Shown: piece by piece, positions 17,345 through 25,011 of the stretch | Layout of the letters: each line of letters opens with the position of its first letter | Position numbering within the stretch: the first letter of the stretch is position 1 | Assembly: GCA_964588495.1 (NCBI GenBank) | Contig: CAZPPS010000002.1 | Span: 62,001-126,000, forward strand | Direction: 5' to 3' | Length of the DNA stretch: 64,000 nucleotides | From: CAVPKN01 sp964588495 | GTDB lineage: Bacteria > Chlamydiota > Chlamydiia > Chlamydiales > JAAKFR01 | The notes under the pieces: generated by a model | What the model was told of the DNA's origin: nothing | The model's database searches: none | Seen by the model: only the letters and a program-made list of their open reading frames with translations | Program-made: the position numbers and the translations under genes

Positions 17345-19366
17345 CTATTTTTCGTAACTCTTCAATATAAGCGCCGAATAAGGCGCCATCACAAATTTGT
17401 CCTCTTTAATCTCCGCCGCCTCTTTTTCCTCCACAATATCCTGTGGGGATGGCAAAAACGTATAAACGTGTTGCCGCCATGGGTGATCAACCTTGGGCAA
17501 TTCTATTTCTACCTCTTCATGAAAGGCATTAAAGGCGATATAGAGGACATATTTATGGATGGTATCGGGAAGCGAGCAGGCAATGAAACGGTTAGAGACG
17601 CTCCAATCGGCCTCTTCTGGTTTTACGCCGTGCCAGATCACATCTTTTTCTTGTAGAAAGCGGGATCTGCTCAAAATGGGGTGGGCCTTTCTAAAGGCAA
17701 TCATATGCTGATAAAACCGGAAAAAAGATGGATTCTCTTCTAGAGTGTCCCACTGAAACCAATTGAGGCGAGAATCATGACTCCAAGTGTTGTTATTCCC
17801 ATTTTTGCTATGCCCATATTCATCTCCCATCAAAAGCATCGGAACACCTTGTGAGACCATCAGAGCGACGTGGAAATTTTTCCTCTGTCTGACTCTAAGT
17901 TCGATGATTTTTTCATCATCGGTTGCCCCTTCTGCGCCGCAATTCCAGCTTAAGTTATTGTTATCTCCATCGCGGTTGTCTTCTCCATTATTTTCATTGT
18001 GCTTGTCGTTATAAGACACAAGATCGTTCAGGGAAAAACCATCATGGCAGGTGACGAAGTTAATGCTGTGCGAGGGGAGTCTTCCTCTCCCATAAAGGTC
18101 TTGAGAGCCTCCCAAGCGGGTTGCAAAATAGCCGACAGAGCCCTCAGTCCCTTTGATGAATTTGCGCACATCATCTCTATATCTACCGTTCCATTCAGCC
18201 CATCTGCCCATGGCAGGAAACGAGCCTACCTGATAGAGCCCTCCGGCATCCCAGGCTTCGGCAATCAGCTTTATGTTTGCCAAAATGGGATCTAAAGTGA
18301 TGGCTTCAATAATCGGAGGATTTTCTAAAGGAATGCCATCGTGGGAGCGTACCAAAATGGATGCCAGATCAAAGCGGAAGCCATCCACATGCATCTCAGA
18401 GACCCAATAGCGTAATGAATCGCGGATAATTTCCCTAACTACAGGGTGATTGCAGTTAAACGTATTACCGCATCCTGAAAAATTGTAATAGTGGCCATCA
18501 GGGGCGAGCATGTAGTAGACAGGATTTTCAAGCCCTTTGAATGAATTAAGAGGACCGTTTTGATTTCCCTCTGAGGTGTGGTTGTAGACAACATCGAGGA
18601 TGACTTCAATTCCATTTTGGTGCAAAGCTTTGACAAGCTGTTTAAAGTCGTTTGGGGTGCCATAGCGGTTTGTTGGGGAAAAGAAATTCACAGTCGAATA
18701 GCCCCAATAATTAAAAAGAGGCTCATTGGTTTCAGGATTGGTCAAACGGTTTTCCATTTCATTGAATTCATGGATGGGCATCAGCTCGATACAGTTGACT
18801 CCTAAAGACTTTAGGTAAGGAATTTTTTCGATAATTCCTAAAAAGCCCCCTTTGTGCTCAACCTTGCTGGAAGGGTCATTGGTAAAGCCGCGCACATGCA
18901 TCTCATAAATGATTAATTCATGCGCTGCAAGTTGGGGATGAACATCTCCTTCCCAATCAAAAGAAACATCAGGCTGGACAACCCCTTTGTGTATATGGGT
19001 AACATCCCGTCTTTTTCCTGTTCCCCAGGTTGAGGGGGAGGCCACTTGTTTGGAATAAGGGTCGAGAAGGACACGCCGGTTGTCGAAAAAAAGTCCCTGC
19101 ATGGGGCTGTAGGGACCTGCGACCCGAAAGCCATAGTGGCAATTGGGAGGAATATCGTAGACTTGAATATGCCAGACATAACCTGTTTTATTCTCCTCGG
19201 CTTTCAAAGGAATTTCAGCAAACGCTTTTTCTTCGTCAGGATGAAAAAGGCAGAGGGAAACTTCCCTTGCATGCTTTGAAAAAATGGCAAAATTGAATCC
19301 ACCGTTTGTTTTGGTGGCGCCATAGGGGAGAGGAAAGCCACGATCTGTACTTAATTTTTCACTCAT
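17345..19366 (-). CDS. glgX: Glycogen debranching enzyme GlgX (isoamylase type)
   Basis: Hydrolyses alpha-1,6 branch points of limit dextrins during glycogen breakdown. The 673-residue protein has an N-terminal CBM48 domain (GATKTNGGFNFAIFSKHARE) and a GH13 barrel with the nucleophile Asp in VDGFRFDLAS, the acid Glu in IAEAWDAGG, and the transition-state Asp in FVTCHDGFSL. The start at 19366 (MSEKLST) is chosen over a second ATG four codons upstream; neither has a good ribosome site. Its place between the SpoIID gene and the Slc1-like chaperone is as in Chlamydia trachomatis. Confidence 0.94.
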   Translation of the reverse strand: MSEKLSTDRGFPLPYGATKTNGGFNFAIFSKHAREVSLCLFHPDEEKAFAEIPLKAEENKTGYVWHIQVYDIPPNCHYGFRVAGPYSPMQGLFFDNRRVLLDPYSKQVASPSTWGTGKRRDVTHIHKGVVQPDVSFDWEGDVHPQLAAHELIIYEMHVRGFTNDPSSKVEHKGGFLGIIEKIPYLKSLGVNCIELMPIHEFNEMENRLTNPETNEPLFNYWGYSTVNFFSPTNRYGTPNDFKQLVKALHQNGIEVILDVVYNHTSEGNQNGPLNSFKGLENPVYYMLAPDGHYYNFSGCGNTFNCNHPVVREIIRDSLRYWVSEMHVDGFRFDLASILVRSHDGIPLENPPIIEAITLDPILANIKLIAEAWDAGGLYQVGSFPAMGRWAEWNGRYRDDVRKFIKGTEGSVGYFATRLGGSQDLYGRGRLPSHSINFVTCHDGFSLNDLVSYNDKHNENNGEDNRDGDNNNLSWNCGAEGATDDEKIIELRVRQRKNFHVALMVSQGVPMLLMGDEYGHSKNGNNNTWSHDSRLNWFQWDTLEENPSFFRFYQHMIAFRKAHPILSRSRFLQEKDVIWHGVKPEEADWSVSNRFIACSLPDTIHKYVLYIAFNAFHEEVEIELPKVDHPWRQHVYTFLPSPQDIVEEKEAAEIKEDKFVMAPYSALILKSYEK

Positions 19367-19413
19367 TAGTTTGTGCATACATGTTTAGACACCAATTAAG
19401 CAATAAAAACGTG

Positions 19414-19441
19414 TTGGAAAATAAATGGGGTGTGCTATAAC
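19414..19441 (+). promoter_or_regulatory. Candidate sigma-66/70 promoter of the slc1-like gene
   Basis: TTGGAA at 19414-19419 and TATAAC at 19436-19441 are separated by 16 bp in the gap between divergent glgX and the chaperone gene. A start site near 19448 would leave a leader of about 40 bases with an AAAGGA ribosome site before the ATG at 19487. Matched by eye only. Confidence 0.45.
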
Positions 19442-19486
19442 GGTGTGAATTAAGCTATGGATACCTAGTTGTAGAAAGGATTAGTC

Positions 19487-19984
19487 ATGTCATTTGAAAA
19501 CGCTAAAGAAAATTTAAAAGAATTCGGGAAAGAGCTTGGTCTTGAAGGACTTGCTTATGATGAAAATAATACCTGTATTCTTGGCATCGATGATGAGTTT
19601 TCGATGCACCTCACTTATGAGCCTAACTCAGACCGTCTTTATGTCTATTCGCCCCTTCTGGACGGATTGCCAAAAGATGATCGGATCAAAGTAAAACTCT
19701 ACGAGAAACTGCTCGAAGGCTCTATGCTCGGTGGCCAAATGGCTGGCGGCGGCGTAGGTGTTGCTGTGAAAGAAGAACTGATTTTGATGCACTGTGTCAT
19801 CGATATGGCATATGCAGTTCCTTCTCTTTTGCGCGCATTTGCCCCTCTTTATGTTGAAACTGTAGAAAAATGGCGTACAGTGTGCCGCGATATCTGCGAA
19901 GGAAGAGAGCCTTCTGTAGATACAATGCCAAAACCTCCTCCAACACAACCTCCTCCACGTGGCGCTGGGGTTATTAGAGGCTAA
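19487..19984 (+). CDS. Type III secretion chaperone, CesT family, Slc1-like
   Basis: A 165-residue acidic protein with the CesT/SycE-type class I chaperone fold: an N-terminal amphipathic helix (LKEFGKELGLEGLAYDENN), a strand-rich centre (CILGIDDEFSMHLTYEP) and a helix ending in GGGVGVAVKEELILMHCVID. This is the pattern of Chlamydia CT043 (Slc1), which binds early effectors such as Tarp for secretion. The gene sits between glgX and ssb exactly as in Chlamydia. The proline-rich tail (KPPPTQPPPRGAG) is an addition I do not recall from the family. Confidence 0.82.
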   Translation: MSFENAKENLKEFGKELGLEGLAYDENNTCILGIDDEFSMHLTYEPNSDRLYVYSPLLDGLPKDDRIKVKLYEKLLEGSMLGGQMAGGGVGVAVKEELILMHCVIDMAYAVPSLLRAFAPLYVETVEKWRTVCRDICEGREPSVDTMPKPPPTQPPPRGAGVIRG

Positions 19985-19987
19985 GAA

Positions 19988-20087
19988 ATTTCCACTTGCC
20001 CTTGCCCCTGCCCTTGCCCTTGCCCGACCAAATTGTTGCGTACAAATTAATCGGGCAAGGGCAAGGGCAAGGGCAGGGGCAAGGTAA
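19988..20087. repeat. TTGCCC/GGGCAA hairpin repeat, copy 2
   Basis: Tandem TTGCCC units (CTTGCCCTTGCCCCTGCCC and onward) face tandem GGGCAA units (CGGGCAAGGGCAAGGGCAAG) across a loop containing ACAAATTGTTGCGTACAAAT. This variant has TTGCCC instead of GTGCCC but the same design as the copies at 17264 and 23615. It lies between two genes read in the same direction and would form a strong stem in the transcript upstream of ssb. Confidence 0.78.
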
Positions 20088-20101
20088 TTAGAGGATAAAG
20101 T

Positions 20102-20575
20102 ATGATCATAGTAGAAATAGCAGGACATTTGGGAGCAGATCCCGAAGAGCGTTTTACACCAAACGGGAAAAGAGTCATCACGCTGCGTGTCGCAACGCGT
20201 GTGCGCAAAGACGAAACAGTCTGGTGGAAAGTCACTATTTGGGATGACCGTTTTGATAAAATGCTTCCGTTCCTGAAAAAGGGCTCAGCTGTCATTATTG
20301 TTGGAGAAATGCACAAGCCTGAAACCTACACAGGCCGTGATGGCACTACACAAGTTTCAATGTCAATGAATGCGGAAATGGTAAAATTTAGCCCATTTGG
20401 ACGCACTGACAAGCCTTCTGAGAGCCATTCTGGACAGGGAGAAGGGCATGGAGAAACAGAAAATCCATTTGCAGGCAAAACCTCTTCTGCTTACGGCTCC
20501 AACCAACAATTTGCAGGTGCAGGTGCTCCCTTCGAAAGCGACAGCCCCTTTGCAGGCGACGACCTCCCTTTCTAA
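20102..20575 (+). CDS. ssb: Single-stranded DNA-binding protein
   Basis: Coats single-stranded DNA and recruits replication and repair partners. The 157-residue protein has the OB fold (IAGHLGADPEERFTPNGKRV, then TVWWKVTIWDDRFDK), a Gly/Ser/Gln-rich linker from about residue 105, and the acidic C-terminal tip DDLPF that binds partner proteins. The start at 20102 has no strong ribosome site, but upstream sequence is the hairpin repeat. A large composite repeat follows directly. Confidence 0.95.
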   Translation: MIIVEIAGHLGADPEERFTPNGKRVITLRVATRVRKDETVWWKVTIWDDRFDKMLPFLKKGSAVIIVGEMHKPETYTGRDGTTQVSMSMNAEMVKFSPFGRTDKPSESHSGQGEGHGETENPFAGKTSSAYGSNQQFAGAGAPFESDSPFAGDDLPF

Positions 20576-20580
20576 ACCTT

Positions 20581-21067
20581 CCTGGAGTGCGGCGATTCTT
20601 CGCCGCCCTTCAATTGACAAACAGACTATTTGGCTTGAGCTGTATTTTCAACACAAAGACACGAAGATACGAAGACACAAAGAAAAAATATTTCCTTCTC
20701 TGTACTCTGTGTTCTCTGTGGTTTTTTTAATTCCCTCAAAGCTTTTTGACTAACAGTTTGAGGGGCAAAATAAAAAAAACCACAGAGAACACAGATTACA
20801 TAGAGAAGAAAAAAAAATTAAACTCTTATTCTTTGTGCCCTTTGTGTCTTTGTGTTAAAAAAAATCAACGCAGAGACGCAAGAGACGCATGAGGTGCAAG
20901 AGAATAAAAAGAATTTATTTTTCTTTTCTCATGCGTCTCTGCGTTAAAATGCCGCACAAGGTTACTCAAATTTGTTGAGTAAAAATAGATACGTAAGTCT
21001 TATTGGAGCAATGGACAAACAGTCTATTTACCGATTGAAGGGCGGCGAAGGATCGCCGCACTCCAGG
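20581..21067. repeat. Composite element with 34-bp terminal inverted repeats
   Basis: CCTGGAGTGCGGCGATTCTT through CAAT (20581-20614) is the reverse complement, with one mismatch, of 21034-21067. Each end itself contains a small GGCGA/TCGCC hairpin. The interior (20648-20946) is a copy of the CACAGAG/CACAAAGAC family with further nested arms. Apart from this element the 532-base gap between ssb and pepA shows nothing I can name. No transposase is encoded, so it would be non-autonomous. Open frames across it are repeat translations. Confidence 0.8.
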
Positions 21068-21107
21068 AAAGCTTATTTGGACACGGTTTAAAAACAGGTG
21101 ACACTTT

Positions 21108-22604
21108 ATGTTATTTTCAGCAGTTGAACAGTTAAGTAAGCGCAAAGATGCCGAGTTGATCGTCCTCCCGTTTTGGCAAAAGCAAAAAAAGAGCGCAAAG
21201 CCAGCAGCTCAGTTCAAAGAGTTTGAGGAGCTCATCAAGCCTGCCCTTCAATCGGGCGATTTTGAGGGGAATGCGGGCGAAACGTTGATCATTTATACCG
21301 GAAACGGGAATGAAAAGCGGTGCCTTTTACTGGGTCTTGGGAAAGAAGAAGATCTCAGTGTTGAAGTTTTAAGACGGGCCTCTTCGAATGTGGCTAAAGA
21401 GTGTCAAAGAAAAGCCATTTCCAAAATCAATTTTGTGATTCCAACGATCTCCGAACTGCGCAAAATCACTGCTGATGAGTGCTTGAAAGGGGTTGCAGAG
21501 GGCATTTTACTCACAAATTACTGTTGGGAAAAACTGGCCACTTTAGATGAAGAAACTGTTCTTTTAAAAAGCATCTGTCTAGTTGGAATTTTGCCCAAGA
21601 TGCTGGCCACAGTTAAAGAGTGTGAACATACGGCTGAAGGGGTTTACCTAGCTCGTGATTTGATCAATGGAAATGCTGATATTGTCACGCCGCTATATCT
21701 TGCAGAAACGGCGCACAAAATCGCTGAGAAATTCCCCTCTGTGAAAGTGACTGTTTTGGATCAGAAAAAGATCGAAAAAGAAAAAATGGGCCTTTTTTTA
21801 GCAGTGGCGCGCGGCTCTTCAGTTCCGCCCGCTTTTATCATGGCCAGCTACCAAGGCTTTGGGGCTTCTAAGGACCATACAGTCATCGTTGGCAAAGGGG
21901 TAACCTACGACACGGGGGGATTGAATCTCAAACCCACAGGTTCAATGGAAACAATGCGCGATGATATGTCGGGAGCAGCGACAGCTTTGGCCACTGTGGC
22001 AGTGGCTGCTGCTTTAAATCTCAAAGTGAATGTGACAGCCGTAGTCGCTGCCACAGAAAATGCCATTGATGCCAAGAGCTATAAGCCAGGGGACGTTTAT
22101 AAGAGTTATTCGGGGACAACCGTTGAGATTGGAAATACGGATGCAGAGGGGCGCCTGACCCTTGCCGATGCCTTGTCTTACAGCGTTAAAGAACTACGTC
22201 CTAGTCGATTAATTGATTTTGCCACCTTGACAGGCTCTATGGTTGTCGCTCTTGGAGAAGGAATGTCTGGTCTTTTCTGTAATGATGAAAATCTTGCCCG
22301 CCTTTTGCTCGATGCGTCTCAGCGAACTTCTGAAGTTCTTTGGAGAATGCCTCTGCATGCTCCTTATAGAGAGTTGCTCAAGTCTGATATTGCCGACATG
22401 CGCAATATTGGGGGAAGACCTGCAGGCTCGATCACTGCTGCCTTGTTTTTGCAGGAATTTGTACAAAAAACGCCTTGGGCACACATCGATATTGCAGGGA
22501 CAGCTTTTGCCAGCAAAGAAAAAGGGTATCTTCCTAAAAACGGAGTTGGCTTTGGAGTTATGCTAATGGTGGACTTTTTGAAGAATCTTTCAAAAAAAAA
22601 TTAA
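21108..22604 (+). CDS. pepA: Leucyl aminopeptidase (M17 family)
   Basis: Cytosolic hexameric aminopeptidase that releases N-terminal residues and recycles peptides. The 498-residue protein carries the M17 signature NTDAEGRL at 343-350, the metal and catalytic lysine region VGKGVTYDTGG at 261-271 and the MRDDMSGAA segment. Length and domain order (macro-like N-terminal domain, catalytic C-terminal domain) are normal. An intrinsic terminator follows at 22639. Confidence 0.95.
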   Translation: MLFSAVEQLSKRKDAELIVLPFWQKQKKSAKPAAQFKEFEELIKPALQSGDFEGNAGETLIIYTGNGNEKRCLLLGLGKEEDLSVEVLRRASSNVAKECQRKAISKINFVIPTISELRKITADECLKGVAEGILLTNYCWEKLATLDEETVLLKSICLVGILPKMLATVKECEHTAEGVYLARDLINGNADIVTPLYLAETAHKIAEKFPSVKVTVLDQKKIEKEKMGLFLAVARGSSVPPAFIMASYQGFGASKDHTVIVGKGVTYDTGGLNLKPTGSMETMRDDMSGAATALATVAVAAALNLKVNVTAVVAATENAIDAKSYKPGDVYKSYSGTTVEIGNTDAEGRLTLADALSYSVKELRPSRLIDFATLTGSMVVALGEGMSGLFCNDENLARLLLDASQRTSEVLWRMPLHAPYRELLKSDIADMRNIGGRPAGSITAALFLQEFVQKTPWAHIDIAGTAFASKEKGYLPKNGVGFGVMLMVDFLKNLSKKN

Positions 22605-22638
22605 GCTCCTAACTAGTTTATTTCAAGTCTCTTACTAG

Positions 22639-22668
22639 ATTCTCTCGATCCCGAGAGAATTTTTTTTT
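22639..22668 (+). terminator. Intrinsic terminator of pepA
   Basis: ATTCTCTCG (22639-22647) pairs with CGAGAGAAT (22652-22660) around the loop ATCC, followed by a run of eight T. This is a strong Rho-independent terminator and separates pepA from the hctB promoter. Confidence 0.88.
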
Positions 22669-22678
22669 ACTTTTTTGC

Positions 22679-22706
22679 TAAAGTCTCTCAGTGGGTTTGC
22701 CGATTA
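22679..22706 (+). promoter_or_regulatory. Sigma-28 promoter of hctB
   Basis: TAAAGTCT at 22679-22686, a 12-bp spacer and GCCGATTA at 22699-22706 match the sigma-28 consensus TAAAGTTT-N11/12-GCCGATAA at 14 of 16 positions. hctB is a known sigma-28 target in Chlamydia trachomatis, and a FliA-type sigma factor gene lies at 48948 in this window. Transcription would begin about 35-40 bases before the ATG at 22751, which has a strong AGGAGG site. Confidence 0.82.
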
Positions 22707-22750
22707 CCTCATTAGGCAATTGCTTTAAATAAACTAATAGGAGGCAAGCC

Positions 22751-23362
22751 ATGTTGAGAGTTCAACGACGTAAGGCTTCTGCTACAACTAGCAGCCGCCG
22801 CACAAAGAAGAGTGCTACTGCAAAGAAAAGCACAGCTTCAAAGCGCACAACTGCTAAGAAAACGACAGCTCGCAAACCAGCGGCTAAAAAAACAACAGCA
22901 AAAAAAACAGTATCTGCAAAAAGACCTGCAGCTGCTAAAAAAACAACTGCTAAACGCAAAACCGCTGTAAGAAAAACAACAGCGAAAAAAGCGACAGCAA
23001 AAAAAGTGACAGCAAAAAAAGCTACAGCGAAAAAAACGACTGCTAGAAAAACAACAGCTAGAAAGACAACTGCAAAAAAGACTACAGTTAGAAAATCGCC
23101 TGCGAAAAAAGCTACAACTGCAAAAAAAGCTACAACTGCGAAAAGATCACCTGCTCGCAAAAAAACAGCTACAAAAAGAAAAGCTGTAAGTAGCTCTAAC
23201 CAGGTTCAACAGCCAACAGCTGTTGCAGCTCATGGACGTAGATCAGCTTCTGTTTCTGCTAGATCAAGAAAGACTGTTCGTGCTAACCGTCGCCCTAAAG
23301 TACAAACTGCTGAAGGCTGGCGCCGTAACATTATGAAGCTCTACGGAAAAGAAGTACATTAA
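22751..23362 (+). CDS. hctB: Histone H1-like nucleoid protein Hc2
   Basis: Binds and condenses DNA and RNA late in development when reticulate bodies turn into elementary bodies. The 203-residue protein is almost entirely Lys, Ala, Thr and Arg in short AKKTT/AKKAT-type units from residue 10 to about 145. A less repetitive C-terminal part (VRANRRPKVQTAEGWRRNIM) resembles the end of other chlamydial Hc2 proteins. Repeat number varies between strains in this family. A sigma-28 promoter lies upstream and a terminator follows. Confidence 0.92.
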   Translation: MLRVQRRKASATTSSRRTKKSATAKKSTASKRTTAKKTTARKPAAKKTTAKKTVSAKRPAAAKKTTAKRKTAVRKTTAKKATAKKVTAKKATAKKTTARKTTARKTTAKKTTVRKSPAKKATTAKKATTAKRSPARKKTATKRKAVSSSNQVQQPTAVAAHGRRSASVSARSRKTVRANRRPKVQTAEGWRRNIMKLYGKEVH

Positions 23363-23390
23363 TCGTATTTTCTTCGCCTTCGATCTTTTT

Positions 23391-23422
23391 AAGCGGTAGA
23401 TAACCTCTACCGCTTTTTTTTA
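23391..23422 (+). terminator. Intrinsic terminator of hctB
   Basis: GCGGTAGA (23393-23400) pairs with TCTACCGC (23406-23413) around TAACC, and a run of T follows to 23421. The palindromic repeat copy starts only 4 bases further on. Confidence 0.88.
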
Positions 23423-23425
23423 TTT

Positions 23426-23591
23426 AACCTGAGTTTTGGGTTATTTTTCCTCGTAGTCAGCGGATTTTTGTGAGGCAAAATCGCAATTTTTTGCGAAGCT
23501 CATAGCTGAAAGCGCTATTTGCGAGCAAAAAAGTGCGATTTGGACCCCAAAAATCCCTGAGGATGAGGGAAAAGAACCCAAAACTCAGGTT
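23426..23591. repeat. 166-bp palindromic repeat, copy 2
   Basis: Same element as at 2395, with the same length; the ends AACCTGAGTTTTGGGTT and AACCCAAAACTCAGGTT are perfectly complementary here. ATTT stands directly on both sides, a possible 4-bp target duplication. It lies in the 335-base gap between hctB and the SagB gene, which also holds the hctB terminator and a GTGCCC hairpin, i.e. the gap is made of repeats at the left border of the RiPP insertion. Confidence 0.85.
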
Positions 23592-23614
23592 ATTTAAACT
23601 CATTTTGAAAACAA

Positions 23615-23684
23615 CCCGTGCCCGTGCCCGCCCTTTTTCCGAAGGCAAGGGGAAAAAGGGCAGGCACAGGCACGGGCACGGGGG
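23615..23684. repeat. GTGCCC/GGGCAC hairpin repeat, copy 3
   Basis: CCCGTGCCCGTGCCCGCCC faces GGGCAGGCACAGGCACGGGC ACGGGG-type sequence across a loop around CGAAGGCAAGG. It lies just downstream of the convergent SagB gene end and next to the 166-bp palindrome. Confidence 0.78.
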
Positions 23685-23697
23685 GAAATTATCGGCG

Positions 23698-25011
23698 CTA
23701 TGGTTTCGTCGGTAAGCTGCCGAGCATAAATTCGCCTACGCTTGTCTCTTCTAGATAGTTAGTTCTAGCGACTTTGCAGAAATGGTCGGAATTGCCGCCG
23801 CCAATAGCGCACGGAGCAAGATCTGAGGCGGTTGCGACAAGATACATGGTTTGCAAGAGCACGCCCAAATTTTTCAAAATGACGGCATAGGCCATAGACT
23901 GGTATTTCCAGGAAACGCGTTGAAACCTGGCAGCTATAATCAGTAAAACCTGAGGAGCTTCTTGTTTTCCTGAAGATCTTTGCGCGTCGACTAAGAGCGC
24001 CTCGACCTCTGAGTTGAAGGGAGTGACCTGGCAGAGTTGATGTTCCAGGGGATGGTAGTGATAGAGACCCTTTTCAATTCCATCGCATTGATTGATAACG
24101 GGATAAATTTCCAGCTCGTAGCGTGCGCCCCCTCCAGGATAGGGGCGGGTCGTGGTTTCATCATTAACATCCCCTCTTTGGGATTTGACACGGGCAGTCC
24201 GCCATAAAAAAGCGCCGAGCTGCTCCAAGTTAATAGGAGTGATTCCATGTTCGCGGATGGAACGTCTTTTTTCGATTGTTTGTTCTAAAGTTAACTGCAG
24301 CTCATCGCGAGGTTTCATAAGGGGGATAATCGGTGAGTTGCTACACCGCTTAATACTTGGAGTTGAGGGAAAAATGTCCCGGAATCTAAAGGTGCCTCCA
24401 AAAGGTACGTCGATTCTTCCCAGACGGCTTTTTGAATGAAATAAAAGGTCGTGAAATTCCCAATGAGCGCAGGCAGGAGCCTCAGCGCTTGTGGTAACCA
24501 TTTGAGCGGCTGTAAGTAAAGCTAGAGTATCTTCTATTTCACGAACAGGAATTTCTGCATACTTTTCAGAGAGCTCTTTGAGAGTCGTTTGTTTGGCCAA
24601 TATGTGGAGGAGTTGGACACCCCTTTCGGTGAGAAAGCCTTTGGCCAACCCTAAAGGATTTTCTAGGACCATTTTTTGCCCATCGAAGCGGTAAAGAGTG
24701 AAACGGGAAAGCTGAAAAGGAACGTCTACAAAAGATTGCAGCTTAAAATCCTCATTTACAGGAAACAGATCCAGAAAGGGTGTCCGGTAATAGAGGAAGT
24801 TATTTTTGCGCAATTCCTCAAGGTAATAGTAAAGAAGTGTAGGGTCCTCATCTCCAATCAGATCGGCCAGCTGATCTTCTTGGTATCCTTCAGTTAGTTC
24901 CTGCAAAGCCTTTTGAATCAAGGGACTGATGTTTTTAAAGGTGAGGGTCATCCCTGGCTTTTTACAGATAGCGGGTTTAAGTTCTGCTTTGGGTATGAGC
25001 TGTGTGATCAT
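23698..25011 (-). CDS. SagB-type azoline dehydrogenase (FMN nitroreductase fold)
   Basis: A 437-residue protein. The C-terminal half (from about residue 235) is a nitroreductase domain with the FMN-binding EKRRSIREHG at 247-256, PGGGARYELEIYPV near 292-305 and the closing PCAIGGGN region. The N-terminal half holds two winged-helix-like stretches (about 30-80 and 120-170) as in SagB/TOMM dehydrogenases that dock on the precursor. Such enzymes oxidise thiazolines and oxazolines to thiazoles and oxazoles. Its start overlaps the stop of the YcaO gene by 4 bp, so the two are translationally coupled. An ordinary housekeeping nitroreductase would be about half this length. Confidence 0.88.
   Translation of the reverse strand: MITQLIPKAELKPAICKKPGMTLTFKNISPLIQKALQELTEGYQEDQLADLIGDEDPTLLYYYLEELRKNNFLYYRTPFLDLFPVNEDFKLQSFVDVPFQLSRFTLYRFDGQKMVLENPLGLAKGFLTERGVQLLHILAKQTTLKELSEKYAEIPVREIEDTLALLTAAQMVTTSAEAPACAHWEFHDLLFHSKSRLGRIDVPFGGTFRFRDIFPSTPSIKRCSNSPIIPLMKPRDELQLTLEQTIEKRRSIREHGITPINLEQLGAFLWRTARVKSQRGDVNDETTTRPYPGGGARYELEIYPVINQCDGIEKGLYHYHPLEHQLCQVTPFNSEVEALLVDAQRSSGKQEAPQVLLIIAARFQRVSWKYQSMAYAVILKNLGVLLQTMYLVATASDLAPCAIGGGNSDHFCKVARTNYLEETSVGEFMLGSLPTKP

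Noticed and set aside
20397..20753. 118-codon frame running from inside ssb into the composite repeat
   Set aside because: Overlaps ssb in another frame and then reads repeat sequence (KDTKIRRHKE); no independent support.
22762..23160. 132-codon antisense frame of Phe/Ala/Val repeats opposite hctB
   Set aside because: Mirror image of the Lys/Ala-rich Hc2 coding repeats; looks like a membrane protein only because AAA/GCN codons read in reverse give Phe and hydrophobic residues.
23698..25011. SagB gene read as an ordinary nitroreductase
   Set aside because: Twice the usual length, winged-helix-like N-terminal half, and 4-bp overlap with a YcaO gene.
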